64,000 nt of DNA from JAFDWI01 sp964544305 (lineage in GTDB: Bacteria > Actinomycetota > Acidimicrobiia > Acidimicrobiales > Iamiaceae). The position numbers were made by a program, and so were the translations under genes. The notes under the pieces are model-generated. The model was not told the origin of the DNA. It ran no database searches and saw nothing but the letters and a program-made list of their open reading frames with translations. Shown here in pieces: positions 16,103 to 25,352 of the stretch. Position 1 is the stretch's first letter, and the number at the start of each line of letters is the position of its first letter. Location of the stretch: positions 62,001 to 126,000 of the forward strand of contig CAZJAZ010000002.1 in NCBI GenBank assembly GCA_964544305.1, read 5' to 3'.

Positions 16103-17728
16103 CTAAGCGGGAAGCTGGTGGTCTTTGAAACGCTCCCGCAGGTCCTTCTTCGAGAACTTGCCAACTGAAGTCTTGGGAATCTCCTCAACAAACACAACGT
16201 CGTCGGGCAACCACCATTTGGCAACCCGTGGCTCCAAGAAGTCGAGGACATCCTCACGAGTTAGGTTTTCGCCCGGTTTCACGACCACACAAGCGAGCGG
16301 ACGCTCTTGCCACTTGGGATGCTTGATCCCGATCACCGCGGCTTCGGCAACCTTGGGATGCGCCATGATCTCATTCTCAAGTTCAACCGATGAGATCCAT
16401 TCGCCACCAGATTTGACCACGTCTTTGGTGCGATCCACGATCCGCAAATAGCCCTCGGCATCAACCGTTGCCACATCGCCGGTGCGCAACCAACCATCTG
16501 AGGTGAACGATTCAGCCGAACGATCATCGTTGTAATAGCTCGCGGCGATCCACGGTCCTCGTGCTTGGATCTCACCTTGGGCCTCGCCGTCCCACGCGGC
16601 AGGCTCAAGTGATTCTGGGTCAACAACACGTAACTCAACGCCAAGCACCGGCAACCCGATCGTTGCGCGCACATCGGCAAGTGCGTCATCGTCAAGGTCG
16701 CCAAGGGTCGATTTGATCACGCCTACGGTTGCCACCGGCGACGTTTCGGTCATCCCCCATGCCTGAAGGATTGGCAGACCTGTTTGAGCACGGTACGCCT
16801 CGGAGAGCGCTTTTGGCACCGCAGAGCCACCGCAAGGGATCGACCGCAATGACGATGTGTCACGGCCTTTCAGCTCGGGTAAGACACCCATCCAAATGGT
16901 GGGCACACCCGCCGCGACCGTCACTTTCTCTTCAACAATCAGATCGGCAAGCGGCTTTGGCGCCATACCTGGGCCCGGCATGATCAATGATGCACCGGTT
17001 GCGACACCAATGTGTGCGAGACCCCAGGCATTGGCATGGAACATTGGAACGACCGGCAGCACTCGGTCAGATTCACGAATTGCAACCGCGTCTGCCATTG
17101 CGCCAGCCATTGTGTGCAAGAACACCGAACGGTGGCTATAGACCACGCCTTTCGGATTGCCTGTTGTCCCCGACGTGTAACACATGGCCGCGGCCTGGTT
17201 CTCGTCGTCAACCTTCCACTCAACAGGAGAAGCGGCCGCGAGCAGTTCTTCGTAGTCGTGTAACGCGGCTTTGCCAGCGTCGGTGGGCATTTCGCCTGCA
17301 CCATCGTCCATGATCACGATGTGCTTCACCGTCTCGAACGTGCCAAGTAGCGGCCAAAGCATCTGTGCAATTGACCGGTCGACGAAGATCACTTCGTCTT
17401 CGGCATGATTGACGATGTAGGTCACCTGTTCGGGAAAAAGTCGAATATTGAGCGTGTGCAAGACCCGACCACCACTTGGGGCCGCAAAATACAGCTCGAG
17501 GTGACGGGCGGTATTCCACGCAAACGTGGCCACCCGAGCATCCGACGACAAACCCAAATCGTTTAGAACACCACCAAGACGCCGGGTGCGCTCGGCCCAC
17601 GTGCCATACGTGGTGCGTTCTCGACCCACCGCGGTCGCGGTGACAATCTCTTTGCTCGGAAAGAGCCGTTCCGCTCGATCAAAGAGCATCGCGGTAGAAA
17701 GCGGTACGTCCTGCATCAGACCCTGCAT
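16103..17728 (-). CDS. Long-chain fatty-acid--CoA ligase (AMP-binding enzyme)
   Basis: ANL-superfamily adenylate-forming enzyme of 541 residues, activating a medium/long-chain acid as its CoA thioester. Signatures: P-loop YTSGTTGNPKG near residue 180, WGMTET, the GWLRTGDVATVD motif, DRTKDVVKSGGEWISS and the C-terminal catalytic lysine region SVGKFSKKDLR. The ATG at 17728 (MQGLMQD) has AAGGGGAT upstream, better than the open frame above it. It sits 140 bases downstream of the acyl-CoA dehydrogenase gene, consistent with fatty-acid catabolism. Confidence 0.92.
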   Translation of the reverse strand: MQGLMQDVPLSTAMLFDRAERLFPSKEIVTATAVGRERTTYGTWAERTRRLGGVLNDLGLSSDARVATFAWNTARHLELYFAAPSGGRVLHTLNIRLFPEQVTYIVNHAEDEVIFVDRSIAQMLWPLLGTFETVKHIVIMDDGAGEMPTDAGKAALHDYEELLAAASPVEWKVDDENQAAAMCYTSGTTGNPKGVVYSHRSVFLHTMAGAMADAVAIRESDRVLPVVPMFHANAWGLAHIGVATGASLIMPGPGMAPKPLADLIVEEKVTVAAGVPTIWMGVLPELKGRDTSSLRSIPCGGSAVPKALSEAYRAQTGLPILQAWGMTETSPVATVGVIKSTLGDLDDDALADVRATIGLPVLGVELRVVDPESLEPAAWDGEAQGEIQARGPWIAASYYNDDRSAESFTSDGWLRTGDVATVDAEGYLRIVDRTKDVVKSGGEWISSVELENEIMAHPKVAEAAVIGIKHPKWQERPLACVVVKPGENLTREDVLDFLEPRVAKWWLPDDVVFVEEIPKTSVGKFSKKDLRERFKDHQLPA

Positions 17729-17868
17729 TGGTGGAATCCCCTTGTGTGGAAATGAGTGGTGCAGTCGCGACAAGTCAATTCTCTACGAGGTATTGAGGCC
17801 CGTCGTGCCCAATAGCGTAGGCGCGATTAAACCAACTTGCTCCCGTCTACGGATAGATTTGATTTCCG

Positions 17869-19032
17869 TTAGCGTTCGTGGGGCAATCCAAGAACCCGTT
17901 CGGCAACAATGTTTCGCTGTACCAGACCGGTTCCACCACCAATGGTGAGCGCTTGTGAGAACAAATAGCCGAAATGCCAAATGCCCGGGTCGGTCCCCAG
18001 TGGGCCAGTCTCGTCGCCACCCGCGAGCATGCCACTTGGGCCCGCGAGATCTTTCGCGAGGCCCATGATGTCTTGGCCGTGCTCATCGGCTTTGATCTTC
18101 CGAATGGATGCTTCAGGCCCAGGTTCAGCGCCGTTGATTCGTGCGCTAAGTGTGCGCAGACGAATGAGTCGCAGAATTTCCGCGTCAATGTAGAGCGTCG
18201 CAAGGCGATCACGAAAAACCGGGTCACTTGTCGATCCCGCCGCACGCACCGTGTCCAACAAGTCGGCTGCGGTTGGACCCATCCCCCACAACGCGCCCGG
18301 TTCAGACAAGCTCACACGCTCGTTGCCCAACGTGACTTTGGCAAGTGACCAACCATTGTTGACCTCGCCCACCCGGTTTGAATCGGGCACGCGTACATCG
18401 GTGAAAAACACCTGGTTGAAGTTGTGTGCACCGGTCATTTCGACAATCGGGGTCATTGCAATACCCGGCGTGTGCATGTCGACAACAAAGTAGGTGATCC
18501 CTGAGTGCTTATCGGCCTCGGGATCGGTGCGGGCAATCAAGATGCCCCAGGTCGCCAGATGCCCGAGCGACGTCCAGATCTTGGCGCCATTGACGACCCA
18601 CTCGTCACCGTCACGTTCTGCTTTCGTCGTGAGCGAAGCTAAGTCTGAGCCCGCATCGGGTTCGCTAAAAAGCTGGCACCAGATTTCTTCGCCCGACAAC
18701 AATTTTGGAAGCCATTTTTGCTGCTGCTCTTGAGTTCCCGCGTGTAGCAATGTTGGTCCGGCCCATCCAATGCCAATGGGGTTGTTTGGCCGACGGATCC
18801 CCGCATTGCGCAGTTCGTCATCAATGATGATTTGTGTAATGGGATCGGCATCGAGGCCGTACGGCACGGGCCAGTGGGGTGCAACATAGCCAGCGTCGGC
18901 AAGTTGTGCGCCCGTTGGGGACGGGTGAGTGTCAATCCATTGTCGAATGGAAACACGTGCGGGATCGTTCGCGGCGGGCAGTTCGAAGTCCATGGAATAG
19001 TGACGGTAGCGTCCCAGCGTGATGTCCGACAT
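17869..19032 (-). CDS. Acyl-CoA dehydrogenase (FadE-type)
   Basis: FAD-dependent alpha,beta-dehydrogenase of 387 residues. The FAD/substrate region is typical: CQLFSEPDAGSDLASL, VVNGAKIWTS, FFTDVRVPDSNRVGE. The C-terminal helix has GGGTGLVQRNIVAERVLGLP, a signature of actinobacterial FadE proteins. This branch lacks the MCAD-type catalytic glutamate position in that loop, so the base lies elsewhere or differs. The start at 19032 is favoured over an internal ATG at 18993. With the neighbouring FadD it suggests beta-oxidation of fatty, branched or sterol-side-chain acyl-CoAs. Confidence 0.9.
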   Translation of the reverse strand: MSDITLGRYRHYSMDFELPAANDPARVSIRQWIDTHPSPTGAQLADAGYVAPHWPVPYGLDADPITQIIIDDELRNAGIRRPNNPIGIGWAGPTLLHAGTQEQQQKWLPKLLSGEEIWCQLFSEPDAGSDLASLTTKAERDGDEWVVNGAKIWTSLGHLATWGILIARTDPEADKHSGITYFVVDMHTPGIAMTPIVEMTGAHNFNQVFFTDVRVPDSNRVGEVNNGWSLAKVTLGNERVSLSEPGALWGMGPTAADLLDTVRAAGSTSDPVFRDRLATLYIDAEILRLIRLRTLSARINGAEPGPEASIRKIKADEHGQDIMGLAKDLAGPSGMLAGGDETGPLGTDPGIWHFGYLFSQALTIGGGTGLVQRNIVAERVLGLPHER

Positions 19033-19074
19033 CTTTGCCTTGCAGTATTTCCAAGCGCCCTGTGGTGAAGCGCA

Positions 19075-19962
19075 ATGACCGGTTTTCGACTTGAAGCGAT
19101 TTCAGCGCCCGGTCCAGGCACGGTGACCTTGGACGGCAAACCGATGGAAACGATTACGCAAGCCGCAAAGGCGGCGCGTCCTGGGTCCAAAATCGATCTT
19201 GGGCGGGGACGTTTTGGGGCCGAAACTGAGTCATTTCCAATCGAACTGCGAGACGGCGTGACGTTACGTGGCCCAACACCGCCCGATGTTCCACGAGAAG
19301 CAAGAAAGCACTTGCCGGCCCCTGAATCGGCCCGATTGATCGGAGAGGGCCCACTCGTTGCAATTGTTGGCAACAATGTGACGATCGCGCATTGCACCAT
19401 CGAGAACACCCTCAATCTGGGAGCAGCGATACAAACCGTTGGCTCACTTGTCGGCCTTACAATCGACACGTGCATGTTCACGGGCACAGTCGTGCTTGAC
19501 CAAGCATCTGGAGTGACGATTCAATGGTCGAACGTTGCTGCGGGGAACGTGGTTGCACGATCATGCTCTGACCTAAATGTCACCGGTGGTCAGATCACTC
19601 CACGAATCACCGAGACCGGCATGACGATTGTCAATTGTCGCAACGTTCGCATCGAGGCCGTTGCCGTGACGAACTGCAATGTCGCCGTTGACTCGACGTC
19701 AGTATCCGACCTTCACATCGGTGGATGTGCGTTGATTGCCAACGAGATTGGGGTACGGGTGGACAAGGGCAGCGACATTTCTGTACGTGGCAATCGACTT
19801 CGTGGCGAAAAGGCGATCTGGCTCACGAACTGTGCCAACGGGGCCATCGAGGCAAACGGAGTTGAATGGGCAGATACGGCATTTCGTCTCGAAGCAAGTG
19901 GTGACATTCGGGTCGACAACAATCACATTGCACAAGCGCGTGTGGCGGTCGCTGAAGGTTGA
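19075..19962 (+). CDS. Right-handed parallel beta-helix protein
   Basis: A 295-residue protein made of short repeating turns rich in N, G, T, V and I (for example VAIVGNNVTIAHCTIENTL, GMTIVNCRNVRIEAV, GVRVDKGSDISVRGNRLRGE), the pattern of pectate-lyase-like beta-helix (DUF1565/PbH1) proteins. It begins MTGFRLEAISAPGPGTVTLDG and has no signal peptide or membrane span. Beta-helix proteins often bind or cut polysaccharides, but I see no catalytic signature. It starts 42 bases from the divergent acyl-CoA dehydrogenase and precedes a second acyl-CoA synthetase by 54 bases. Confidence 0.7.
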   Translation: MTGFRLEAISAPGPGTVTLDGKPMETITQAAKAARPGSKIDLGRGRFGAETESFPIELRDGVTLRGPTPPDVPREARKHLPAPESARLIGEGPLVAIVGNNVTIAHCTIENTLNLGAAIQTVGSLVGLTIDTCMFTGTVVLDQASGVTIQWSNVAAGNVVARSCSDLNVTGGQITPRITETGMTIVNCRNVRIEAVAVTNCNVAVDSTSVSDLHIGGCALIANEIGVRVDKGSDISVRGNRLRGEKAIWLTNCANGAIEANGVEWADTAFRLEASGDIRVDNNHIAQARVAVAEG

Positions 19963-20016
19963 CGGGGCCTCATTGCCTACACTCGTGGCCGAACCGACCA
20001 CCAACAAGGGGAAACA

Positions 20017-21633
20017 ATGACCGGTTGGAATTTCGCTGACATCTGGGAATGCGCGGCTATCCAAGTGCCCGACGCTCCCGCTCAGAAACAAGGTGAACGC
20101 ACGGTTTCGTGGTCTGATTTTGACCGACGTGCCGACAGCGTCGCGCAGTTCTTGTTAAACAATGGCGTCGCGGAACAAGACAAGGTCGCCCAGTATCTCT
20201 ACAACTGTCCCGAGTATCTCGAGTCGGTATTTGCGTCATTCAAAGCGGGCCTTGTCCCCATCAACACCAACTACCGCTACGCCGATGCCGAGTTGCTGTA
20301 TCTCTGGGACAATGCGGACGCCGTGGCTGTGGTCTTTCACGGCACGTTCGTTCCCAACATCGAGCGAATCCGAGACAAGCTACCCAAGGTTTCGATCTGG
20401 CTTTGGGTGGACGATGGGTCAGGCCCCTGCCCGGACTGGGCAACGGACTACGAACACGCTACCGCGACCGAAACGCCGTCTCGACCGGTGCAAGGACCGT
20501 GGGGACGCAGTGGCGACCACCTTTTGATGACCTATACCGGTGGCACAACCGGCATGCCCAAGGGCGTCATGTGGCGTCAGAACGACCTTTTTTCGAACCT
20601 CGTTGGGACATTCATGCCTGATGCCCGAGAACGAGTCGACCTGTCGATCATTGAGAACGCGGTACAAGCACCCGGCCCGGTAGGGATGCCAGCGTGTCCG
20701 CTCATGCACGGCACCGGCCAATACACGCAGCTCATCATTTTGTCGTTGGGTGGATGCACGGTCACGCTCACCGCACGCAACCTTGACGTGATCGAACTCC
20801 TCGATACGGTGCAGTCTGCGAACGTGCAACAAATCGCACTCGTAGGCGATGCGTTTTCCAAGCCAATTCTCGCGGCGCTCGACGCAAACCCTGATCGTTG
20901 GGACCTCTCCAGCCTGTTCATGATCGCATCGTCTGGGGTTATGTGGAGTGAAGAATCCAAAAAGCGTCTCTTGGCCTACCAGCCGGCCATGATCCTCGTT
21001 GACGCATTTTCATCGTCGGAGGCGGTTGGCATGGGCCAATCAACGTCAACCGCAGGTGGCACCTCACACACGGCCAAGTTCGTACTCGGTGAGAACGCTC
21101 GAGTGCTCAATGAGGCCAACGAAGATGTCCAGCCCGGCTCTGGTGAAATCGGACGTGTTGCGCTCAAAGGCTACGTGCCCGTTGGCTACTACAAGGACCC
21201 CGAGAAAACCGCGCGGACATTCTGCGAGATCGATGGGGTTCGCTACGTCATCCCGGGTGACTACGCCCAAGTTGAGACCGATGGAACATTGACCTTGCTT
21301 GGCCGCGGGTCGGTCGTGATTAACACCGGCGGAGAAAAGGTCTTTCCCGAAGAAGTTGAAGAGGCCATCAAGACGCACTCTGGTGTCGCCGACGCGGTTG
21401 CGGTTGGTGTTCCCGATGACAAGTTTGGTCACGCGGTCGTCGCCGTGGTTGAACCAGCTCCCGGCACCGGCACCCTCAACGAGACAGAACTCATTGCACA
21501 TGTAAAAGAACAGATCGCCGCGTTCAAAGCACCAAAGCGTGTGGTTGCCATCGACACGATCGGGCGAGCGGCCAATGGCAAAGTTGACTACAAGCGGCTC
21601 ACCGAATTCGCCTGCAGCGAACTCGGTTTGTAG
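20017..21633 (+). CDS. Acyl-CoA synthetase, FadD19-like
   Basis: ANL-superfamily ligase of 538 residues, different from the other ligase in this window. Key motifs: MTYTGGTTGMPKGVMWRQ near residue 170, VRYVIPGDYAQVETDG, LGRGSVVINTGGEKVFPEEVEE and the final GKVDYKRL. The wording of the P-loop and the GDYAQVE..G block closely follows mycobacterial FadD19, which activates steroid side-chain carboxylates; a sterol or terpenoid substrate is therefore possible but unproven. ATG preceded by AAGGGGAAAC. It converges on the GT2 gene, with one base between the stops. Confidence 0.88.
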   Translation: MTGWNFADIWECAAIQVPDAPAQKQGERTVSWSDFDRRADSVAQFLLNNGVAEQDKVAQYLYNCPEYLESVFASFKAGLVPINTNYRYADAELLYLWDNADAVAVVFHGTFVPNIERIRDKLPKVSIWLWVDDGSGPCPDWATDYEHATATETPSRPVQGPWGRSGDHLLMTYTGGTTGMPKGVMWRQNDLFSNLVGTFMPDARERVDLSIIENAVQAPGPVGMPACPLMHGTGQYTQLIILSLGGCTVTLTARNLDVIELLDTVQSANVQQIALVGDAFSKPILAALDANPDRWDLSSLFMIASSGVMWSEESKKRLLAYQPAMILVDAFSSSEAVGMGQSTSTAGGTSHTAKFVLGENARVLNEANEDVQPGSGEIGRVALKGYVPVGYYKDPEKTARTFCEIDGVRYVIPGDYAQVETDGTLTLLGRGSVVINTGGEKVFPEEVEEAIKTHSGVADAVAVGVPDDKFGHAVVAVVEPAPGTGTLNETELIAHVKEQIAAFKAPKRVVAIDTIGRAANGKVDYKRLTEFACSELGL

Positions 21634-21634
21634 T

Positions 21635-22822
21635 TCACTTTCCCCGGAGCCGTCCATAGATTGCGCGCGGCTTTTGGGCATAACGCACCAGCTTGGTTTC
21701 TTGTAGCGCCTCGAGGTGCTCTTCCGCGCGCGTCGCGCGCTCAGTCAAATCGTGTACTTGTGCGGTCTCTGCTTGGATCTGGGTTTCGAGCTCTTCAACC
21801 CGAGCATTGAGTTGTACTCGCTTTCGGTTTGCACGTCGCTCGGCTTCAGCCATTCGGCGATAGGCCGTAGCAGCGGCAGCATCAGATTCGTTACAGAGTT
21901 GGACAAGTTGTGCAATGCGGTCAATTGCTGCTCGCCCTTCACTCGTGGTTTCATTTCCTCCATATTCGAACGCGCTGTGTGGCATGAATCCTCCGGCAAG
22001 GAGATCCACAACACCAATGACATGTTCGGCGTATATCTCGGGGTAGGTTCGGACAAGATACGACAGGTGAGATGCTCTGGTTTGGGCGGTCAGCGTAGAA
22101 CGCAGCGAACCAAAACGCATGCGATAGTCAAATCCAATTTTCGGAAGCGTTTCGTGGCGCCAACCGGCGTTCATCAACGCCACCCAGAGTCCCCAGTCAT
22201 CCGAAGCAGAAATATTTGCATTCCATCCCCCAACCTGTTGCAAAGCTTCCGTTCGGATCAGAGCACACATGTCGAACTGGTTGCCGCACAGTAATTCGGC
22301 CACGGTGGGCGAGGCGACCGGCCAATGGCCTGACTCGACGCCAAATCGTTGTGCGTCGCTGTGCACCGAGGCAATATCGGAAGCACCGAACAAAAGTGGG
22401 AGGCCCAATTCGATGAGTTCTGCACGAATCATGTTGTCGGCATCAAGGGGCAACACAGTGTCAGCCTGCACGTGGGCCAGCGCCGTGTTGCGTGCGTTGG
22501 CCGAGCCGGATCCCACAGAGGCAACAACGCGCATGCCACGCTCGGTCAGTTCTCCCAGAAGCGTTCGGGTAAACGGGTCAGTTGAATGGTCATCAATAAT
22601 GATCATTTCGAGGCCGTCGTGTTGAAGGGCTCGCACACTTGCAATAGCGTCGATGAGGAAGCGGCCATCGTTATGACAGGGCGTGATCACGGACAGCTCT
22701 GGTGCTGTTGCATTGCGTGGTAGAAGTTCGCTCAGCTCATCGGGAATGGCCGTGGTGTCGTTCGTCCCGTCCCAGGTGCGAGCGCGAGCAACCCATTTCG
22801 TTGCGGTAGTTCCGTCAATCAT
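21635..22822 (-). CDS. Family 2 glycosyltransferase with C-terminal coiled coil
   Basis: A 395-residue GT-A enzyme. The fold is shown by LSVITPCHNDGRFL (residues ~43-56), IIIDDHSTD near 75 and the DxD-like LPLDADN at about 125-130; a GWNANISASDDWGLW acceptor loop follows. Residues ~330-385 form a heptad-like coiled coil (EAERRANRKRVQLNARVEELE). The ATG at 22822 has a perfect AGGAGG site and lies inside the end of the upstream glycosyltransferase (8-base overlap), so the two are co-translated. It probably adds sugars to a surface glycan or glycoprotein; the acceptor is unknown. Confidence 0.88.
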   Translation of the reverse strand: MIDGTTATKWVARARTWDGTNDTTAIPDELSELLPRNATAPELSVITPCHNDGRFLIDAIASVRALQHDGLEMIIIDDHSTDPFTRTLLGELTERGMRVVASVGSGSANARNTALAHVQADTVLPLDADNMIRAELIELGLPLLFGASDIASVHSDAQRFGVESGHWPVASPTVAELLCGNQFDMCALIRTEALQQVGGWNANISASDDWGLWVALMNAGWRHETLPKIGFDYRMRFGSLRSTLTAQTRASHLSYLVRTYPEIYAEHVIGVVDLLAGGFMPHSAFEYGGNETTSEGRAAIDRIAQLVQLCNESDAAAATAYRRMAEAERRANRKRVQLNARVEELETQIQAETAQVHDLTERATRAEEHLEALQETKLVRYAQKPRAIYGRLRGK

Positions 22823-25196
22823 GATTTCCTCCTGCAATGTGGGCACGACGTTGTGCCACAGCATGGACAACCGAGCGGCCCGCGATTTCGGTGTTGTGGC
22901 GTTCAATGATTCGGGCACGTGCTCGTTTCCCGAGGGCGACACGCTCATCGGGACAATCCCGTAGATGTTGTAAGGCGGCAGCAGCGGCGTCGATGTCAGG
23001 GTCGGCCCATTCACCTAGTCCGCCGTAAATTGGCACGCTCTTCGGAACCTCGATGAGTGTCGCTGGCACGAGTGCTGCGACTGAGTCGTCCATGAAGTCA
23101 AGGTTTCCCGAATACGCGGTTGCGACACAGGGCGTACCGCAGGCCATTGCTTCGGCAAGTACCATGCCAAAACCTTCTGAGCGATGGAGCGATAATACGC
23201 AATCGGCGTGCTGCAAGAAGGCGGTCATATCAACAGAATGGATTGCCGCGTCGATGAGGTGGACGTCCGGACGCTTCGAACACGCAATGCGAAGTTCATC
23301 GACATCGTGAGGGGCGAGCTGTGCGTTCTGCGTTTTGATAACCAGATGGGCTCCACTATCTGGGGCAAATGCCCGAGAGTACGCCGCTAGCGCGCCAAGA
23401 GGATTCTTGCGCGCCGCAACGCTTGCCCAATCGAACACGTTGAGAACCAAAAATCCTTCAGGAAGATTCAGATCGGCCCGTGTTCGCACCGTGGTCCAGG
23501 TTGGAACTGTAACAGGCAAGGTGATGACCTGCGCTCGTCCGCCTGCGGTACGCACAGCGTCAGCAACGTAGTTGCTCAGTACCCACACTTCGTCGACGAG
23601 GTCAAGGGCTGCGACCGCAGACTCAGGCAATTGGGACGTTTCCCATGCCCATTGACTAATCGTGTGGCGTCCTGAGAACACCGCGGGGCCCAAACGGTCG
23701 AAGACTTCACGGATTCGATCGGCGTTGATCACGAGGAGGTTTACGTCGTAGTCAAGCGATTGAGTGAAGGTGGGCAACCTCGATTTGGTCGTTGCCCCAT
23801 GCCCGACCGGCACTTGAATGCAACCGTGCGCAGCGCCAACAGCGGCCAAGGCCTGTGCCAAGCCGCGCGCAACTCCACCGACACTGAGTTCCGCGTCGAA
23901 ATACCCAAAGAGGTTGATACCGTCAACGGGATCGTCGCTGATTTCACGAACAAGAGGTGGTGGCGCGCTCACCGGCGAGCGCTTCGCGCTCAATGTCAAA
24001 ACGTCGTCGGTTGCAATGCCAGGAGCAGGGTTGGCCTGTACAAATTTGTCGAGCGCAAACGCCATTGTCCCTTTGGGATCGGGGAACAAGGCCTGGAGGC
24101 CAGGTTCGACCTCCCAACGACCCATCGTCAACGCGGAAATACCACCCGACCGAACGGGTCGAGTCAGCCACTCGGCAAATGCGACGCCACCATCGTCGTC
24201 GAAGGGACCAGGAGGAGCAATGGTCCCTCCTCGTTCTGCATCTTGGAGTCCGAGGCGGTAGGTGCGCCGCATCGCTTTGGTGAGCATCAGTCCAGTGCGA
24301 GTGGCTGCCCAACCGTAGGGGGCGCGACGTTGCTCGACGTGCCCAGCGGCAATCAACGCTTGCGCATATTCGTCACAGAGTTGAGCCAACTTCGGGTGGT
24401 CGGGAAGGCGAACACGTGGATGGTCCCCTTGATGGGAACTCAGCCAATGCGGGCATTGTGGATCGAAGCCACTGAAGTGAAAGAACTTCAGTGGCGCACC
24501 GCCTGCTGTCCAATGGCCATCCGCATCTGTGTCAATGGGACGGCCCCACACGTTCCAGTATGCGACATTGCAGCCTGGGTCCCGGCAAACGGCATGCGGG
24601 TACATCGGCACAAAATCAACCCACCGTTGATCGGTAAAGAGCATATGGGGTTGATCAACAATTGCATCGCGCACCATCCGCTCAGCCCAAAACTTGAGAA
24701 AAGCTCGGGTGTGGATTTGGTCTGCTACCCCAATGAAGCCCAAGTTGTAAATCCCCGATCCAAGCACGTCCGCCTCATTGGGCCGCAGACCATCGCGAGG
24801 CATTGGCACGAGGGTGTGTGGCGTGAGGACAATTCCGGCCGACCGCGCTAGATCCGCCAAGTCATCAAGGGGCCGGTACACCGCGATGTCTGGATCGAGG
24901 TAGAGAACTGGAGTGTCAGGATTTTGGGCAAGCAGCGCCAGAAGCAACCACGGTTTGACCGCCGTAGCAAACTCCATGACGTCATAGATGCCTGCCATTT
25001 TGTGGAGCTGTTGTTCGTCTTGGTTGAGATCGTCAAGGCGCCAAACCTCAAAGTCTTGCCCCTGTGCACAAACGGGGGTGTCGTCGACAACGAGTACAAC
25101 AAACCGAGATCCGAGATTTTGCTTGGTGAACGACTCGGCGACGACTTTGGCGAGCGCAAAGTAGTTTCCCGCAACGATGGTGCATCCAGTTAGCAC
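22815..25196 (-). CDS. Two-domain glycosyltransferase (GT-A-like plus GT4)
   Basis: A 793-residue fusion. Residues 1-~250 resemble nucleotide-sugar GT-A transferases (GT8-like): YLDPDIAVYRPL with a DxD-like motif at 101-103, then GSGIYNLGFIG. Residues ~425-793 are a GT-B GT4 domain, with ISQWAWETSQLP, VFDWASVAARKNP and the retaining-type motif E674-GFGMVLAE682. The GTG at 25196 has a weak ribosome site. It is the first gene of a pair with the GT2 gene and has no transmembrane segments. Both active sites look intact, so the protein could add two sugars in turn. Confidence 0.85.
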   Translation of the reverse strand: MLTGCTIVAGNYFALAKVVAESFTKQNLGSRFVVLVVDDTPVCAQGQDFEVWRLDDLNQDEQQLHKMAGIYDVMEFATAVKPWLLLALLAQNPDTPVLYLDPDIAVYRPLDDLADLARSAGIVLTPHTLVPMPRDGLRPNEADVLGSGIYNLGFIGVADQIHTRAFLKFWAERMVRDAIVDQPHMLFTDQRWVDFVPMYPHAVCRDPGCNVAYWNVWGRPIDTDADGHWTAGGAPLKFFHFSGFDPQCPHWLSSHQGDHPRVRLPDHPKLAQLCDEYAQALIAAGHVEQRRAPYGWAATRTGLMLTKAMRRTYRLGLQDAERGGTIAPPGPFDDDGGVAFAEWLTRPVRSGGISALTMGRWEVEPGLQALFPDPKGTMAFALDKFVQANPAPGIATDDVLTLSAKRSPVSAPPPLVREISDDPVDGINLFGYFDAELSVGGVARGLAQALAAVGAAHGCIQVPVGHGATTKSRLPTFTQSLDYDVNLLVINADRIREVFDRLGPAVFSGRHTISQWAWETSQLPESAVAALDLVDEVWVLSNYVADAVRTAGGRAQVITLPVTVPTWTTVRTRADLNLPEGFLVLNVFDWASVAARKNPLGALAAYSRAFAPDSGAHLVIKTQNAQLAPHDVDELRIACSKRPDVHLIDAAIHSVDMTAFLQHADCVLSLHRSEGFGMVLAEAMACGTPCVATAYSGNLDFMDDSVAALVPATLIEVPKSVPIYGGLGEWADPDIDAAAAALQHLRDCPDERVALGKRARARIIERHNTEIAGRSVVHAVAQRRAHIAGGNHD

Positions 25197-25352
25197 GGGT
25201 TTGGTCTACCGCCTGTCAATTCAACATCGGAACTCTGCGCGACGAATATGGGCAGACGTTGAATCTAGCGCCGTGGACAACCTCGATTTCACAAACATCT
25301 GTGCATCTTGGACGCGCCCTTCCGCTGTCCGGACTCGGCACTCAAAACGAAT

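Noticed and set aside
23760..24851. 363-codon plus-strand open frame opposite the two-domain glycosyltransferase
   Set aside because: The antisense frame is long because of codon composition; its translation is rich in Arg/Cys/His with no family motif, while the minus strand has intact GT motifs.
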